The notes: a model not told the origin generated them from the sequence alone. DNA of 64,000 bases from Scolanthus callimorphus (GCA_033964015.1 CM066915.1:15726372-15790371); one strand, 5' to 3'; shown: positions 32,999 to 45,182, counted from the first letter of the stretch. Program-made: numbers and translations.

Positions 32999-34032
32999 AA
33001 ATATCTACAGATAGGGAAATGCTCGGATTTTTTTAGCAAATGATTTGAAGAAAGAAACTCATCTATAGAACAATTGCTCCGTTCGCACTGCGCAAATTTG
33101 GTACTTGAGTATTTGTTTTGCAAAAGTATTTGTCACCGGGAGCCGTGAATGCCATTACCATTACCATTGTGTCAAATATTTTGGTGTTCCAACCGATAAA
33201 AATTTCGTATATTTACCCCCAAATCTTGTTAAAAACAATCCTTTGTACTCTGACAGCTAACTGATAGACATCATTCGCAGTTGTCAAGCTTGATGAGCGA
33301 GACCCACAGAGGTCAAACATATTATTTAAGAGAAGGTCGGTTGTAGCTCATGTTCTCTCCGCCATTTCGCAATGAATCCCAAGTAGTACAGACCTCGTAC
33401 TACTTTATCTGAAAATATTATTTGCAAAGAGGCATATGGCGGCTTCCCGGCATACAATTATTACGGATCAAAAGTCTTTCCTTTGATTAATCAATCGAGT
33501 GCAAACACGGGTGAATTTTATCATCCATTCTAGCTGAACACGAACAATAACTTTAGCGCACGAAAAGAAGAAGAAGAAAGCAAACCAGTGCTAACATATT
33601 TCTCGAGAATATTGTAGTCATTGATTCAGTCTTGCACAAGTTGTGAACACCAGATTGGCATTTAGGATATTGTCGGTTGCAGTGCGATCTTGTCTCAACA
33701 AATTTTAGTGACGCCGTGTAATTGTCACTCGAACGTTGTTCGTAATAACCGGAAATGCCCCGAATGGTCCAGAGTGTGATCCAAACACCAAAAAGTTCTT
33801 CCCTATTATAATCTCACGCATGTGCGATGCCATATTTCCGCTGAAGCAAGAACAAATGCCGATGTCGTTCGTAAAAACACGATAATGCACCGAAAATGAC
33901 CCGAGCACACGAAATGCACCAAAAACGACCCGACAGTGATCCAAACACGAAAATCGTTGTCTAATCAGAGATAACAAATCCGCTCTGACCAAATTAGACT
34001 TGCTCTCCGTTCGCTGCGCTCACTCCGAGCAA
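32999..34032. mobile_element. Insertion splitting the left arm of the composite inverted repeat
   Basis: About 1.03 kb absent from the other arm. The left junction follows CTAAACTTTTAAA and the right junction precedes TGACACCCCTCGCACTAATC. It is AT-rich at the left and has repeated GACCCGA / CCAAACAC words at 33740-33950. No ends or target duplication could be fixed. Confidence 0.6.
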
Positions 34033-34710
34033 TGACACCCCTCGCACTAATCCCTGAGTAGCAGACAGTACTCCCAGCAAGTTTGGATAGAATTCATTGG
34101 GCCGATTTTATGTTATTCGAGGACTTTTTAAGGCTCCAAAATGTCAAAATTATTATGCAGCGAAGGTTTCCTGTAAAAAATGGCTGATATTTGCATAATT
34201 AGAAGATCCTTGCCGCCCGAATTATCTACAAACCCAATGCAATGTCAGCCAAATTTCCCTTCTTTGAATCCTTTCGATTTTGTTTGGCATGTGTTCAAGT
34301 ATCGACAAGTAAACTGCAAAAGTTGAGAAATTTTAGCCAGAATTCTAAATCTTGCGTTTTTCTCACCTGACAAAAATCCCATATGTTAATTCTTTTGCAA
34401 CTTCCGTAAATTGTTATTGAATATATACCAAAGATAACACCAAAGTCTTGAGTTCATTGAAGTATTAAAATCCAAACTTCATTACTCTTTCGGTTTGCTT
34501 GTCCCGGTTTTTCATTGTACTTTGTTTTCGCCTGTTGTAGCTTTCATGTAGATTTTCCTGTAGCGAACGACATTCCAGCGTGTTGTAGTTTTTGCGGCCA
34601 TAGGATGCGCATTTATTTGACTCTCAAAGCGTAGCAAACAAGGTCACGCAATGAACAATACCAAAACATAGAATTTCATTTTTCGCACCATAGTGGTATA
34701 TTTCATTTCA

Positions 34711-35110
34711 GATGTCTGATAGACAGAGCGGAAATGACCAAAAATGAAATGTCTAACTTTGCCATATTTCAATATATAAGCTCAAGATTCCGTATACAAA
34801 GAGTTTCTATGGCTAAAGCTTAATTCCAATTTTTAAGAAAATTGAAGAATATGAATTTTAGATATGATTGAGCAAAGTTTGCATAATTCCTGATCAAAGT
34901 ACTAATTCTCCCATAAAATGGCACAGAAACCAAAATTTAAAGCTTAATATCTCAAAGACAGATCCATTAGAAAAAGTCATTTTTGATATTTTGTTTTTAA
35001 TCAGACAAGGAGTCTGTATGCAAAAAATCAAGCTTATCTGAGCTAACCTGACCTTATTATTTGAAATTTAGTGGTCTAAGCAGGTCATTTCCGCTCTGCC
35101 TGTCTGATAA
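34711..35110. repeat. MITE in the centre of the composite inverted repeat
   Basis: GATGTCTGATAGACAGAGCG then GAAATGACC at the left pairs with the reverse of GGTCATTTCCGCTCTGCCTG at the right (about 29 bp, three differences). Confidence 0.75.
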
Positions 35111-35993
35111 CATTCAGTAGAAACATTCTGTTAAACTCAAATATATGTGACCAGATGCAACGTCTTTACAGCTTTGCTTCGTAGAAGCGTGACAGCGTAC
35201 TGTGTGGAGAATTCACTGAGCCGTAGAAGCAGTAGTCGATTCCCATGTTGGAATGTGGCTCGCTTTAGGGAAAACCGACATTAAAGCTATCAGGCAAAAA
35301 CAAAGTACAATGACAAAAGCCGGGTCAAGCAAGCCGAAAGAGTAATGAAATTTGGATTTTTTTCTCGGTGCCTTAAAATACTTCAATGAACTCAAGACTT
35401 TGGCGTTATGGTATATATTCAATAATTATTTACGGAAGTTGCAAAATAATTAACATATGGGATTTTTGTCAGGTGAGAAAAACGCAAGATTTAGAATTCT
35501 GGCTAAAATTTCTCAACTTTTGCAGTTTACTTGTCGATACTTGAACACATGCCAAACAAAATCGAAAGGATTCAAAGAAGGGAAATTTGGCTGACATATT
35601 GCATTGGGTTTGTAGATAATTCGGGCGGCAAGGATCTTCTAATTACGCAAATATCAGCCATTTTTTTTACAGGAAACCTTCGCTGCATAATAATTTTGAC
35701 ATTTTGGAGCCTTAAAAAGTCCTCTCGAATAACATAAAATGGGCCGAATGAATTCTATCCAAACTTGCTGGGAGTACTGTCTGCTACTCAGGGATTAGTG
35801 CGAGGGGTGTCATTTTAAAAGTTTAGGTCGAGCAACGCTTCTACTGGCCCCTAATAATAAACAAGGGTGTGGTTATTACGTTGCTATAGCAACTCCGATC
35901 ACAACAAAATACACATTACGATAAAGTTCAAACCCTCCAGTGTAAACATGTGAAAGCTCAGACCGGTACAAGTTTGTGTACTTGAACGGCAAC

Positions 35994-37095
35994 ATTGTTG
36001 CAAAACGAGTTGAAGATGCTGCGCGTTTTACCACCTGATCAAACAACTTGTCTTGCAACAAAACGGCATGTTGCAAGTTGAAAAATAGTGTTACGTTGCA
36101 GAAAGTAAAAGTCGGTCCTACTTTTGGAACAAAACTTATCGTTGCTGCTCGTTTTACCACCGCAAAGGGAATGTGGTTCTCAACAAATTTATGATTTGTT
36201 ACGAGAGAAGTTGTGGGTTAGGTTGTAAAACGTGCACCTACCTTACGATCTGACAAGTCTATTTGTATCAAGCATTTAAGGTCCCACAATCAAGTGCAGA
36301 TTATCGCTTGAAACCATTTTTTCCCAACACAGGGACTAGAACAGTTTGGACTAGAACAGTTTGCGCGCAGTGAGCCATAGGACGTATCTAAGGTAAGAAC
36401 TTCTCTGACACGACTTAAATCTGATTCAGTGGATCAAAGTTTATCAGTGGCCTTCGCTAGGAAGTACATAATGCACATACTAGCATTCTCTCTTCGACGA
36501 AGGTCATTTGATATATAGTCGACACTGCCAAGCTTTTTGTTATTTTGAAAATCTAAAGTCAATATTCAATTCAGGTTCGCTATATGCCAGATAGTTTTCA
36601 TCTGCTCGTTCATACATTCTGCTATGATTTTAATAGATGAGCAAAACTGCAAGTAGCTCCTACAGAAATGTTTGTCAGACAACTGAATCTATAGTAGCAA
36701 TAGTTCACACAACGGCACTTTATATGGGACATTTTTCGGTAGATAATTAACTTGTCAATCATATGGAGCACCCAGCATTTTCGATGTATAAAAACATCGT
36801 TCTTCTTTCTACGAACTTCTAGAGACGTACATGGATTACCTTTCTGGTCAACATTTGTAGGTTTGACCAGCTTGAACGACAAGTAACCTAAACAGATTTA
36901 TAGATGATCCTGCTCAAGTCCGAATAATGCGTAGCGCATATTTTGCAACCATAGTGTGTATTTTTAAAATGTTAGTCAAAAGCATTTGCGAAACTTCGAC
37001 AACATGGCTTGACTTACGTTTGGGATTGCGAACTTTTATGTCGCTGCTGTAGGTTAAACAAACTGAATCGAAAAATTTCATTTTCGGAGCAATCA
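35994..37095. other. Intergenic with GTTTTACCACC/TTGCAACA words
   Basis: Near 36000-36170 the words CGTTTTACCACC and TTGCAACAAAACGGCATGTT recur in both orientations, which looks like a decayed DNA element. The rest is unremarkable. Confidence 0.4.
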
Positions 37096-37312
37096 AATGT
37101 CAGCGCAAAAGCAGTATTCTCATTTTGAAAGCCAAGTGACCGTGGTGTTTGATGGCTACAACAACAAACCCTCCACCAGAAGAATGACGCATCACGAATG
37201 CGACCGTCACCTTCATGGATATGCCATGAGTGTTACGATCAAAAGAGATGCCTTCCTTATTCAAACGCTGACAACAAGAAACGGTTTATTGTAATGCTGA
37301 GACGCTTGCGCC
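37096..37312 (+). pseudogene. Fragment of a 'GCDTTS'-family transposon-like gene
   Basis: Encodes YSHFESQVTVVFDGYNNKPS, TRRMTHHECDRHLHGY and, after a one-base frame change near 37265, SNADNKKRFIVMLRR. The VVFDGY--KPSTR---H--R and NK-RFI-ML pattern is the segment that normally sits between the RNase H-like and GCDTTS parts of the family also found at 58.4-63.5 kb. Only this piece remains. Family link is from memory of related animal proteins and is moderately sure. Confidence 0.5.
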
Positions 37313-37625
37313 CTTCAAGATGCCCATCTTCTGAAGCCCTCGTGCCTTCGATTAACGCGTACCCCAGAGTTCAGAACGTGTGCTTCTGTCTCGCCCGACA
37401 TGCCCCGGTCCCTTGGATTAACGCGCGTACAGAAGAATCCGGAAGGCCTGCGCATCCCCGTGTCCTTGAATTGACGCGTGCAGATGTCTTCTGAAGGCTT
37501 ACCCCGGTGGATTAACTTGTGCGCCAGAGTCGGAAAGTGCTTCGCGCGCCCCTTGAATTTATGAGTACAAGCCCCTTTGTTATCCTGAAGGAGTGCCCAA
37601 GAGTTCAGAAAGTGTGCCCCCACCC
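37313..37625. repeat. Degenerate GC-rich tandem repeat
   Basis: Roughly five diverged units share CCTTNGATTAACGCGT and then CAGAGTTC-GAA-GTGTGC. It is markedly richer in GC than its neighbours. Confidence 0.4.
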
Positions 37626-38918
37626 TAGCCTACGTCGTATCCGTCCCCACCGAAATCAAAGGCATGCCATAGGCAAACTCGTGGCTGTTTTCCTTTAAAA
37701 AACGTTTGGAAATTAGTCGTTAAAAAAATATTTTCGGGCAGAGTGCTCAACGAGAAAACAATTTTGACCTCTAACTGACACCAAAACGATGTAGCCCCTA
37801 AAAATACCATTAAGACATTTTTTAGGAACAATCATATGTCACACCATTTTTGTAGTTCTTTGTCACCTGTACTTGTGACAAACATATCTCTTCTTTTAAG
37901 TCAACAAATGCATTGCTGCAGTATTTGACACATGTATTAGCTTGAGTTACAACTACCTGAATGTTTTCCCTGTTGCTATTAGAATGATCAACTAGAAAGT
38001 AGCATCTAATTTATTGCCAAGTGTTTCAAAATGGGTCAGAAGCACACGGTATACCCTAAAGCATATTGTCATTACGATAACACTTTATATCATTGTTTAG
38101 TTATGCAACAACTGCCATACATGTTATGCAGGCATTTGCAATTATACAGTTTAGTTCTCATACAAAGCAGAGCAACAAAGTACAGTGTTAGTCAATCAGA
38201 CTTGAATTGGGTTTGGCTTTTTTGTAGCATTTTGCTGTCAGTTGTTAAAATCCCAGATCTCAATATTGCCTTTGCTTTTGTTGCTTTGGGCACAATTTTT
38301 TAGGCTAATTTTTAAAGCTAATTCTGGAAGTTGCATTACAGTTTTTGAAACAGTGCACATAAGTCATAGCAGATTAAGCCATGCATAGCAGTCACCCATA
38401 CAGCAGAATTTGGAGCTGTATTGGGTCTTCCTCCTCTAGTATTCGTGTGTTCTTTTTCTGGGTGTGTATTATATAGTTGTCACCTCAAGCGAACAATAAA
38501 GTGCTCTGCCCTTCAGCTGTTGTGTAGACCACTTCACAGGAATGGATGAGCCTTGAATTAGAAAGAGAAATGAGTCAGATTTTAGCTGGCTGGATTGCAC
38601 CTATTGCAATCTTAACCTATTGGGAAAGATTTGGGTGATGCAGTAGTTAATTTCAGTGGTGACTGCCTGTGCCCATTACATACCAGTCAACCCCACTTTG
38701 TCAAAAATCTTGAGATTGACAGGTAAATACAGTAAATGTATGAAAAATCATGTGAGTGACAATGCGGGTGATTTACAGTAAATGTATGAACATTTTCGCA
38801 AACATTATGCGGGTGACAGGCTTCAAAATCTTGTGACACCCGCCTAATGCGGGTGAGTTGACAGCTATGCCATTACCTCAAAGTATTTGTGTCTGATTTA
38901 TGCGAGTCCCACAAAATG
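37626..38918. other. Intergenic, nothing recognised
   Basis: Near 38700-38850 GTAAATGTATGAAnAnT and AATGCGGGTGA recur two or three times. No gene. Confidence 0.4.
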
Positions 38919-39292
38919 CTGTTCTTGGGATATAGTACATTTTTATGAGAATATCACAATTTACCCAGCTAACAGAGGGCTTCACAATTCTTTGTTGTAA
39001 GTATATGTGCACACACAGTGGTACCTCTGTTACAGCTGTTTCAGGTATATAACACGCGACTTCGCCGTTGTCAGATTCTTGGAGTTTGGCAGTTGGATTT
39101 TGATTGATGTCGCAGAAAAAACCCAACTGCCAAAAATGTTTTGAACGTGCTGGGTCGTGTGCTACCTGAAACAGCTGTAATAGAGGTACCACTGTATGTG
39201 CACATATACTTACAACAAAGAATTGTGAAGCCCTCTGTTAGCTGGGTAAATTGTGATATTCTCATAAAAATGTACTATATCCCAAGAACAGC
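38919..39292. mobile_element. Foldback element, ~135-bp arms
   Basis: GCTGTTCTTGGGATATAGTA at the left is the reverse of the right end. The arms run to about 39053 and from about 39158, nearly identical, and include AGAGGTACCACTGTA / GTGGTACCTCT. A similar word at 40321 suggests further copies. Confidence 0.85.
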
Positions 39293-39466
39293 AATTTTTT
39301 TGACTGAACCAATTTTCAGGTTTTCAGATCTGGACAGAAAAGTATTTTGCAAATATCTCAGAAACGAAAATAGCTACAGCAACAAAACTTTACATCAATG
39401 TTAATTCTAGTACTAGCAAAACTTTGACATTTGATGTTTCCATGACAACCAATTTACAGGGACGCT

Positions 39467-40144
39467 CAGTGAGTTTAAGGCATGGTTCTAACACGAGGGC
39501 TGCTTTTTGGTAACTTCGTTAATTTTCTACGAAAATCTTTCAAACTTGGGCCTTAAACTTATTTTGGAATTCTGATTACGATAAAGTTGCTGTTGCCATG
39601 GTTACGATGTCACGTGACTCACCGTCCGCCATCTTGGATTTAACTTTTAGCGCCCGTGAGGGTATGGAATAAAGATAAAAATCTGAAATTTCTTTTTAGC
39701 ATAATCTTTGCAGCATTGATCTTTCTGTAAACCTAATTGGATATCTAGGATAATGTTTTAATAAAGACAGTTTTTCAAAATATATTATATATTTCAAAAC
39801 ACGAAAAATTATATATATTTTTTTTCACTGAAGTAATGCGACTTATCCAATTAGCTTCATTTTAAGGTAGTTTCCCTGTATCTAAATATGTGATTACCTT
39901 TCAATTTCACCTTTCCATGGCTGTCCTCAGAAGGCCTAAGTATAAAATCCAAGATGGCCGCCACTGAGTCACGTGATTAGCGTTTCCATGGCAACAAAAT
40001 ATATTAAAATATAGCTCTTGTTGAAATGATTGTACTGACCAATTTTGATGATGATCCACAGTATAGAACATTAGTTATGACGAATAATCCCCTTTTCAGG
40101 CAAAACAGTTTAGAGCCATGCCTTAAACGCACTGAGCGGCCCTG
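39467..40144. mobile_element. MITE with TIR CAGGGMCGCTCAGTGMGTTT
   Basis: 678 bp. The ends pair over ~34 bp to AAGGCATGG(T/C)TCTA with three differences. A second internal inverted pair surrounds GTCACGTGACTCA and GCCATCTTGGATTT (about 39590-39645 and 39942-39996). The CAGGG terminus is reminiscent of hAT elements, but no 8-bp target duplication is visible. Confidence 0.8.
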
Positions 40145-40344
40145 TCTTGCCCTAACAACATTTGCGAAAAGAATAATTGTTGACCCCCCTTTTCACCTGC
40201 ATGAAAATTAGAGGCCCTCCCATATTTGCACCAGCCCTCCCCCCTAATTTATGACCAGTCCCTAAGCAAAGTACCTTCATTTCGGCACTTGGTTCGGTCC
40301 TGAAGGTGGCTGCTTAATATAGAGGTACCACTGTAATTTTTATA

Positions 40345-40490
40345 GAGGATATTACATGTAAATAGAGACGTGAAGAAATATGAGTATTATTTTCGAGAGA
40401 CAAGGAGACAAGTACAGCAAAAGTAACATTGTTTTTAACATGAGAAAATAAAATTCATATGTTCAAACCACTGTAATTTTCCTTTTATTG
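40345..40490. repeat. MITE family 2, degenerate copy C
   Basis: TATAGAGGATATTACATG, GAGTATTATTTTCGAGAGAC and the closing ACCACTGTAATTTTCCTTTT match copies A and B with many changes. Confidence 0.55.
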
Positions 40491-41461
40491 TATCACAGGG
40501 CGCCTAAGCTCATGATCCTTGTATTCAGTTAAATCTGTTTGCTACCAGATGGTAATACTAAAATATGCCCGAAATTGCTGATCCAATACGATGTTTGATA
40601 ATGAAAATCATGCCTACCTTTGTTCTGCTGTCTCTGTAATTTTCTAATAGTGCTATCCGTAGCTTTATAAGCGACAAAACAGTCCAACGTCATAAACCTC
40701 CCAAAGGAAGTTTGACCCTGATCGCAGGACTCGTGCTTGATCTTATCTTGCTGAGGTGCGAACGTTTATCTGTCTTTATCCAAACTGCAAACACGATCAG
40801 ATCTACTTGATAAATCGCTTATGAGTTCACGAGTGTTGACTTGGTTATTCCTTCTTGGTATTTCGAGAAAACAGCCATCATAATCAGTCGAATTTCAGCG
40901 AATAGAACGAACCATCGAGAGAGAAGGAAAAGCATTCTAGAACCCAGATCTCCCCCGCTATATATTGCTAGATTTGGGTTCCCTGTGGTATAGAGGGGGT
41001 TTAGGGGGGAGCAGGTCGGTCGTTGGTCCTTGTTTTTACCACGAATTGTTGCCCCCGCGCGTTGTATTTTCTTCTTGCTGTTGAGTTGCCTCGGGGGAAT
41101 GGGGTTCCTATTTTCGTGTGCAGATGATGCACTAAAAGGGGATTTGGATTTCTGGGAAATGTGAATTAAACACCCCCTGCATTCATAACCCTATTCTATT
41201 GTCCAAGATGCAACCTTATGTTTTTCTTAATTCTAGCCCTGTGGAGGGAAGCTAATCAGCAAAACTAACATATTGCATTATGGCATCCTAGACCTGTGGG
41301 GACAGGGGGTGTTTCACATACAATATTCTCTGTAAATCTGCCATATGACCCCTCCCCCCTCCAAACACACACACCTTTGAGCCTGTTCCACTGCCTCATT
41401 GGCCTTGACAGATACTAAATATTGATGCATTGGTAATGTGATATCCTGCTACATTTGATAG
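40491..41461. other. Intergenic, nothing recognised
   Basis: No gene or repeat boundary was supported here. Confidence 0.4.
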
Positions 41462-41608
41462 GAACTGCATCAGATGGTGAATTTTGTTCACTTCGAACAA
41501 GAGGAGAAACCAGAGGGTTGCATCTTTGGCAATTTATCCATGATGCAAGAGGAGGTGTCAGTAAGATGAGCAAAGAGACACTGCTCAAGATGCTGGTCAT
41601 GACACATG
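41462..41608 (+). CDS. Possible exon of an unknown (transposon-like?) gene
   Basis: An acceptor (TTTGATAG) and donor (CATG|GTAAAG) bound 147 nt open in one frame: GTASDGEFCSLRTRGETRGL, then HLWQFIHDARGGVSKMSKET and LLKMLVMTHG. Composition looks protein-like and the flanking phases are both 1, but the family is unknown. It may belong to the gene at 45.8-48.1 kb, from which it is separated by repeats. Confidence 0.3.
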
Positions 41609-41703
41609 GTAAAGTTTGTGAGCAAATTTTAGTATGTACCAAATCAGTGAATAGTCAATGTCGGGCAATCTGATTGGTTCCTGAAACAGTGGATATCAAT
41701 CAT

Positions 41704-42748
41704 TAGTATATACTACACGGGAACCTCCATAGATCGCGCGTTTTGATTGGTTCGCTATCTCGGGATATTGCCACAATATTCCGAGATCGAAAGCATTATC
41801 CCGAGATTGAGAAGCCCGAGTGCAAGTGGTTCGGATATTTTTACTTTCTAAAGGAACTATCTGATTCGAAATGCAACAAAAATCCTTCTCAATTAACTTA
41901 TGTTGTCTCTTTAGTTTTCAAGGTGAATCAGAGAGATAATTTATTTCTTGAACTTCTTCGGAATCAGAGATCGATGATTCGTTCACGGCATTTTTGAGAG
42001 ACAAATTACATTCACAACAACATATTACTAATTAAGGATTAAGGCAATTTTGTCGAAAGCATATCACAAGAACTCTTAATCTACTTTGCCGAACATTCAC
42101 CTGTAGGTTGAAAGGCACAGTAAATCGTAGAAGCCAGTCATTGAGCTCAGTTCAAGAGAGAATTTCAGTTAAGCTTACCGTCGCCATGTTGATTCGCTTG
42201 ATCACGAGCCATCCGACATCAAACGTATTTAAAGTGGTATCTCTTTTTATGAACAAGGTCTTCCTCATTGTCCCAGAGCTTGAAGAGGCTAATTTCCCAA
42301 TTCTGTTTGAATATTCCAATCGAATCTTGAATTTCTCTGCCAGCGGGTTGAAAAATATAGTCATCTATCGGTGTTGAAAATGGCGACCAAAGGGAACCAA
42401 AGGCAAAGTGTTTTCAGCGAAGCAACTCTGCAGTTCACAACCCATAATCCAAGGCACAAAATGCGAATTTATCCCTCGAATTCATCCTTGCAACCTTCTG
42501 AAAACTTAAATCATTTATCGTAGTCGATATTAACGTTTTATAAAGTGTTTTCTAGCGTTTTTGCTTCTCTAAAACAGCAGCAAGTTTCCACCATGTGTTG
42601 AGTAGCCGAATGCTTGTAGTGAAGTCTGACGTAATTTCGCGTGCGTGACAAACGTCACGCATACAGAAAGAGGCTACAAAATGTCGGCAAATGCCACATT
42701 TAGTGTCGTTCGGATATTTTTTGGAGTGTTCCCGTGTAGTATATACTA
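41704..42748. mobile_element. TIR element, 1045 bp (TIR TAGTATATACTACACGGGAA)
   Basis: Both termini carry the ~24-bp sequence in inverted orientation, and the palindromic AGTATATACT lies at each tip. No protein-like frame inside. Target duplication unclear. Confidence 0.8.
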
Positions 42749-42750
42749 AA

Positions 42751-42859
42751 ACAATTATTCTCCTCAGGCTCCGTGAATAGTGGCGAAGAGTCCCCTCGAC
42801 CTTCGGTCTCGGGGACTATTCGCCACTATTCACTTCGCCTTCGGCGAATAATTGTTAAT
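42751..42859. repeat. Foldback hairpin next to the TIR element
   Basis: AACAATTATTC at the left and GAATAATTGTT at the right enclose CGTGAATAGTGGCGAAGAGT / GACTATTCGCCACTATTCAC arms around CCTTCGG. Abuts the previous element within 2 bp. Confidence 0.7.
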
Positions 42860-43867
42860 TGTTATATAGCGAGTGCTCACTCCAACCGAGCGCGCGCTCT
42901 TATTGGCTAAATCAAGGTCATGTGGTGAAGTACAAATCAAATATTCCCCGATCAGTCAATATTTCGAAAAATTATTGACTGGTCGGGGAATATTGCTTTC
43001 GCGCGTCGCGTTTGAGAGCGGGAAAAAAGAGAAAGTTCATTGTAAACACGCGAGTCTTTTTAAAAACCTTTGCTAATTTTGATAAGTTTTTGCTAATGCA
43101 AGAAAATTGTGTTGTTTATGAGTGTTTTCCCTTTACATGATGCAGTTGCGCGCAAACTTTGTAACTTCTCTTTTCATTCTTGAAATACATTTGTTTTGAC
43201 TTAATAATTGCAGTATATTTTCTGCTATATAACAAAACACTTAATGACTACTCCCTCCTGTCCACGGATTATATATCAATTGAAATTTAAGGGGGCTGAT
43301 GGTGAAAAAATCTCTACTCTAGAAATAGCACAGAAATGGTACTGCAACCACAATGGGAATAATTTCCAAAGGAATCCGATCCAGGTCCTGTAATGTTTGA
43401 AAGCAAAAGTAAAGTATGTACACGGAGGATACTATAGTGGCTCACAGATAATTGGGGTATCCCTCCCTTCTGAAATTCCTATCCTCTCAGTAACGTTTTC
43501 ATTGTTTATCTTTTTTTTAAGTTGATGGCAATGTTTGTCCAATGACTGCTGCAAATAGCCCAGTCATTCCTCCAGAAACCATCGTAGCCCTCCATTACCT
43601 AAGGTCTTACTAAGTTACCATTGCACTTGTTATAGCTTGGACATCTTGACACAACCAATAGCCTTTTCGAAATACCCCATAATGCTTTATTCTCCTCATT
43701 TGTCATTATGTATTGTTTTCCATTTCAAAAGAATGACTAAACTTCTAATATATAGACTTAGCCACTGGCTAAAAGCGGAGCTCCCGGTTACATATTTTTC
43801 TGTTAACGAGACAAAAAGGTTGCCATTGTACATAGGCATAGTCTTGCGCCGTCATACCACTCGACTT
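42860..43867. other. Intergenic, nothing firm
   Basis: A frame open at 43208-43393 ends KWYCNHNGNNFQRNPIQVL but has no recognisable family or exon support. ATCAATATTTCGAAAAATTATTGACTGGTCGGGGAATATT near 42950 is a short inverted repeat. Confidence 0.3.
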
Positions 43868-45182
43868 GCACTTACACCCCCTTGCCATTTTGATAGTCTG
43901 GTTGTCTGAGGTTCATCCCTTTCCGAGACATATTCTTTTTCTCTTGTGATGACGTCATCGATGACGTCATACCGCGTGACCATGCAGTTGCACCCCCTTT
44001 GCCACTTAGATAATTTCACCCAAGTTTGGTTGTCTGAAGTTCATCCCTTCCCGAGATATGTTCTCTTTCTCCTGTGATGACGTCATCGATGACGTCATAC
44101 CACGTGACCATACAGTTGTACCCCCCTTGCCACTAACACAACTTCACCCAGGTTTGGTTGTCTGAGGTTTATCCTTTCCTGAGATATGTGCTTTTTCTCC
44201 TATGATGACGTCATCGATGACGTCATACCACGTGACCATACAGTAGCACCCCCCTTGCCACTAACCCAACTTCACCCAAGTTTGGTTGTCTGAGGTTTAT
44301 CCCTTCCTGAGATATCTTTTTCTCCCATGATGACGTCATCGATGACGTCATACCACGTGATCATACAGTTGCACCCCCCCCCCCCTTGCCACTAACACAA
44401 CTTCACCCAAGTTTGGTTGTCTGAGGTTTATCCCTTCCTGAGATATCTTTTTCTCCCATGATGACGTCATCGATGACGTCATACCACGTGATCATACAGT
44501 TGCACCCCCCTTGCCACTTAGATAACTTCACCCAAGTTTGGTTTTCTGAGGTTTATCCCTTCCTGAGATATGTTCTTTTTCTCCTTTAATGACGTCATCG
44601 ATGACGTCATACCACGTGACCATACAGTTGCACCCCCCTTGCCACTAACACAACTTCACCCAAATTTGGTTGTCTGATTATCCCTTCCTGAGATATGTGC
44701 TTTTTCTCCTATGATGACGTCACCGATGACGTCATACCACGTGACCATACAGTAGCAACTCCCTTGCCACTTAGATAACTTCACCCAAGTTTGGTTGTCT
44801 GAGGTTTATCCCTTCCCGAGATATGTTCTTTTTCTCCTTCGATGACGTCATCGACGACGTAGTACCACGTGACCATACAGTTGCACCCCCCTTACCACTA
44901 ACACAATTCACCCAAGGTTGGTTGTCTGAGGTTTATCCCTTCCTGAGATATGATCTTTTTCTCCTATGATGACGTCATCGATGACGTCATACCACGTGAT
45001 CATACAGTTGCACCCCCCTTGCCACTTAGATAACTTCACTCAAGTTTGGTTGTCTAAGGTTCATCCCTTCCAGAGATACATTCTTTTTCTCTTTTATGAC
45101 GTCATCGATGACGTCACGTCACGTGATCATGTTACAGCACCCCCTGGTAGCACAGAGAAAGTACCCCAAGTTTGGTTGTCTA
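43868..45182 (+). repeat. Minisatellite of ~125-bp units carrying paired TGACGTCA palindromes and an E-box
   Basis: Ten units. Each has a core TGATGACGTCATCGATGACG then TCATACCACGTGA, followed by CCCCCTTGCCACT, CCCAAGTTTGGTTGTCTGAG and a pyrimidine-rich CTTTTTCTCC end. Cores begin at about 43948, 44075, 44203, 44329, 44459, 44588, 44713, 44840, 44967 and 45096. By eye there are about 19 TGACGTCA (full CRE, CREB/ATF site) and about nine CACGTG. The core and single copies of the surrounding sequence also occur elsewhere (7.9-8.1 kb). Confidence 0.95.

Larger units (their letters stand above)
32818..35993. mobile_element. ~3.2 kb composite inverted repeat (foldback element with insertions)
   Basis: The left arm is in two blocks (32818-32998 and 34033-34530) that match the continuous right arm (35300-35993) in reverse. 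Diagnostic shared words: CCTAATAATAAACAAGGGTG, GGATTAGTGCGAGGGGTGTC, ATTCGGGCGGCAAGGATCTT. In the right arm the two blocks are contiguous (35810-35822), so 32999-34032 is an insertion in the left arm. The centre holds another inverted-repeat element at 34711-35110. No transposase is visible. Confidence 0.85.

Noticed and set aside
37315..37623. 102-codon minus-strand frame
   Set aside because: Falls on the degenerate GC-rich tandem repeat; shadow translation.
43208..43393. 61-codon frame ending QRNPIQVL, considered as an exon of the 45.8-kb gene
   Set aside because: No clear acceptor/donor pair with matching phase and no family resemblance.
43868..45182. CRISPR array interpretation of regular repeats
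   Set aside because: The whole ~125-bp unit repeats with no unique spacers, and the DNA is eukaryotic; it is a minisatellite. The same applies to 16071-16609 and 25459-25836.
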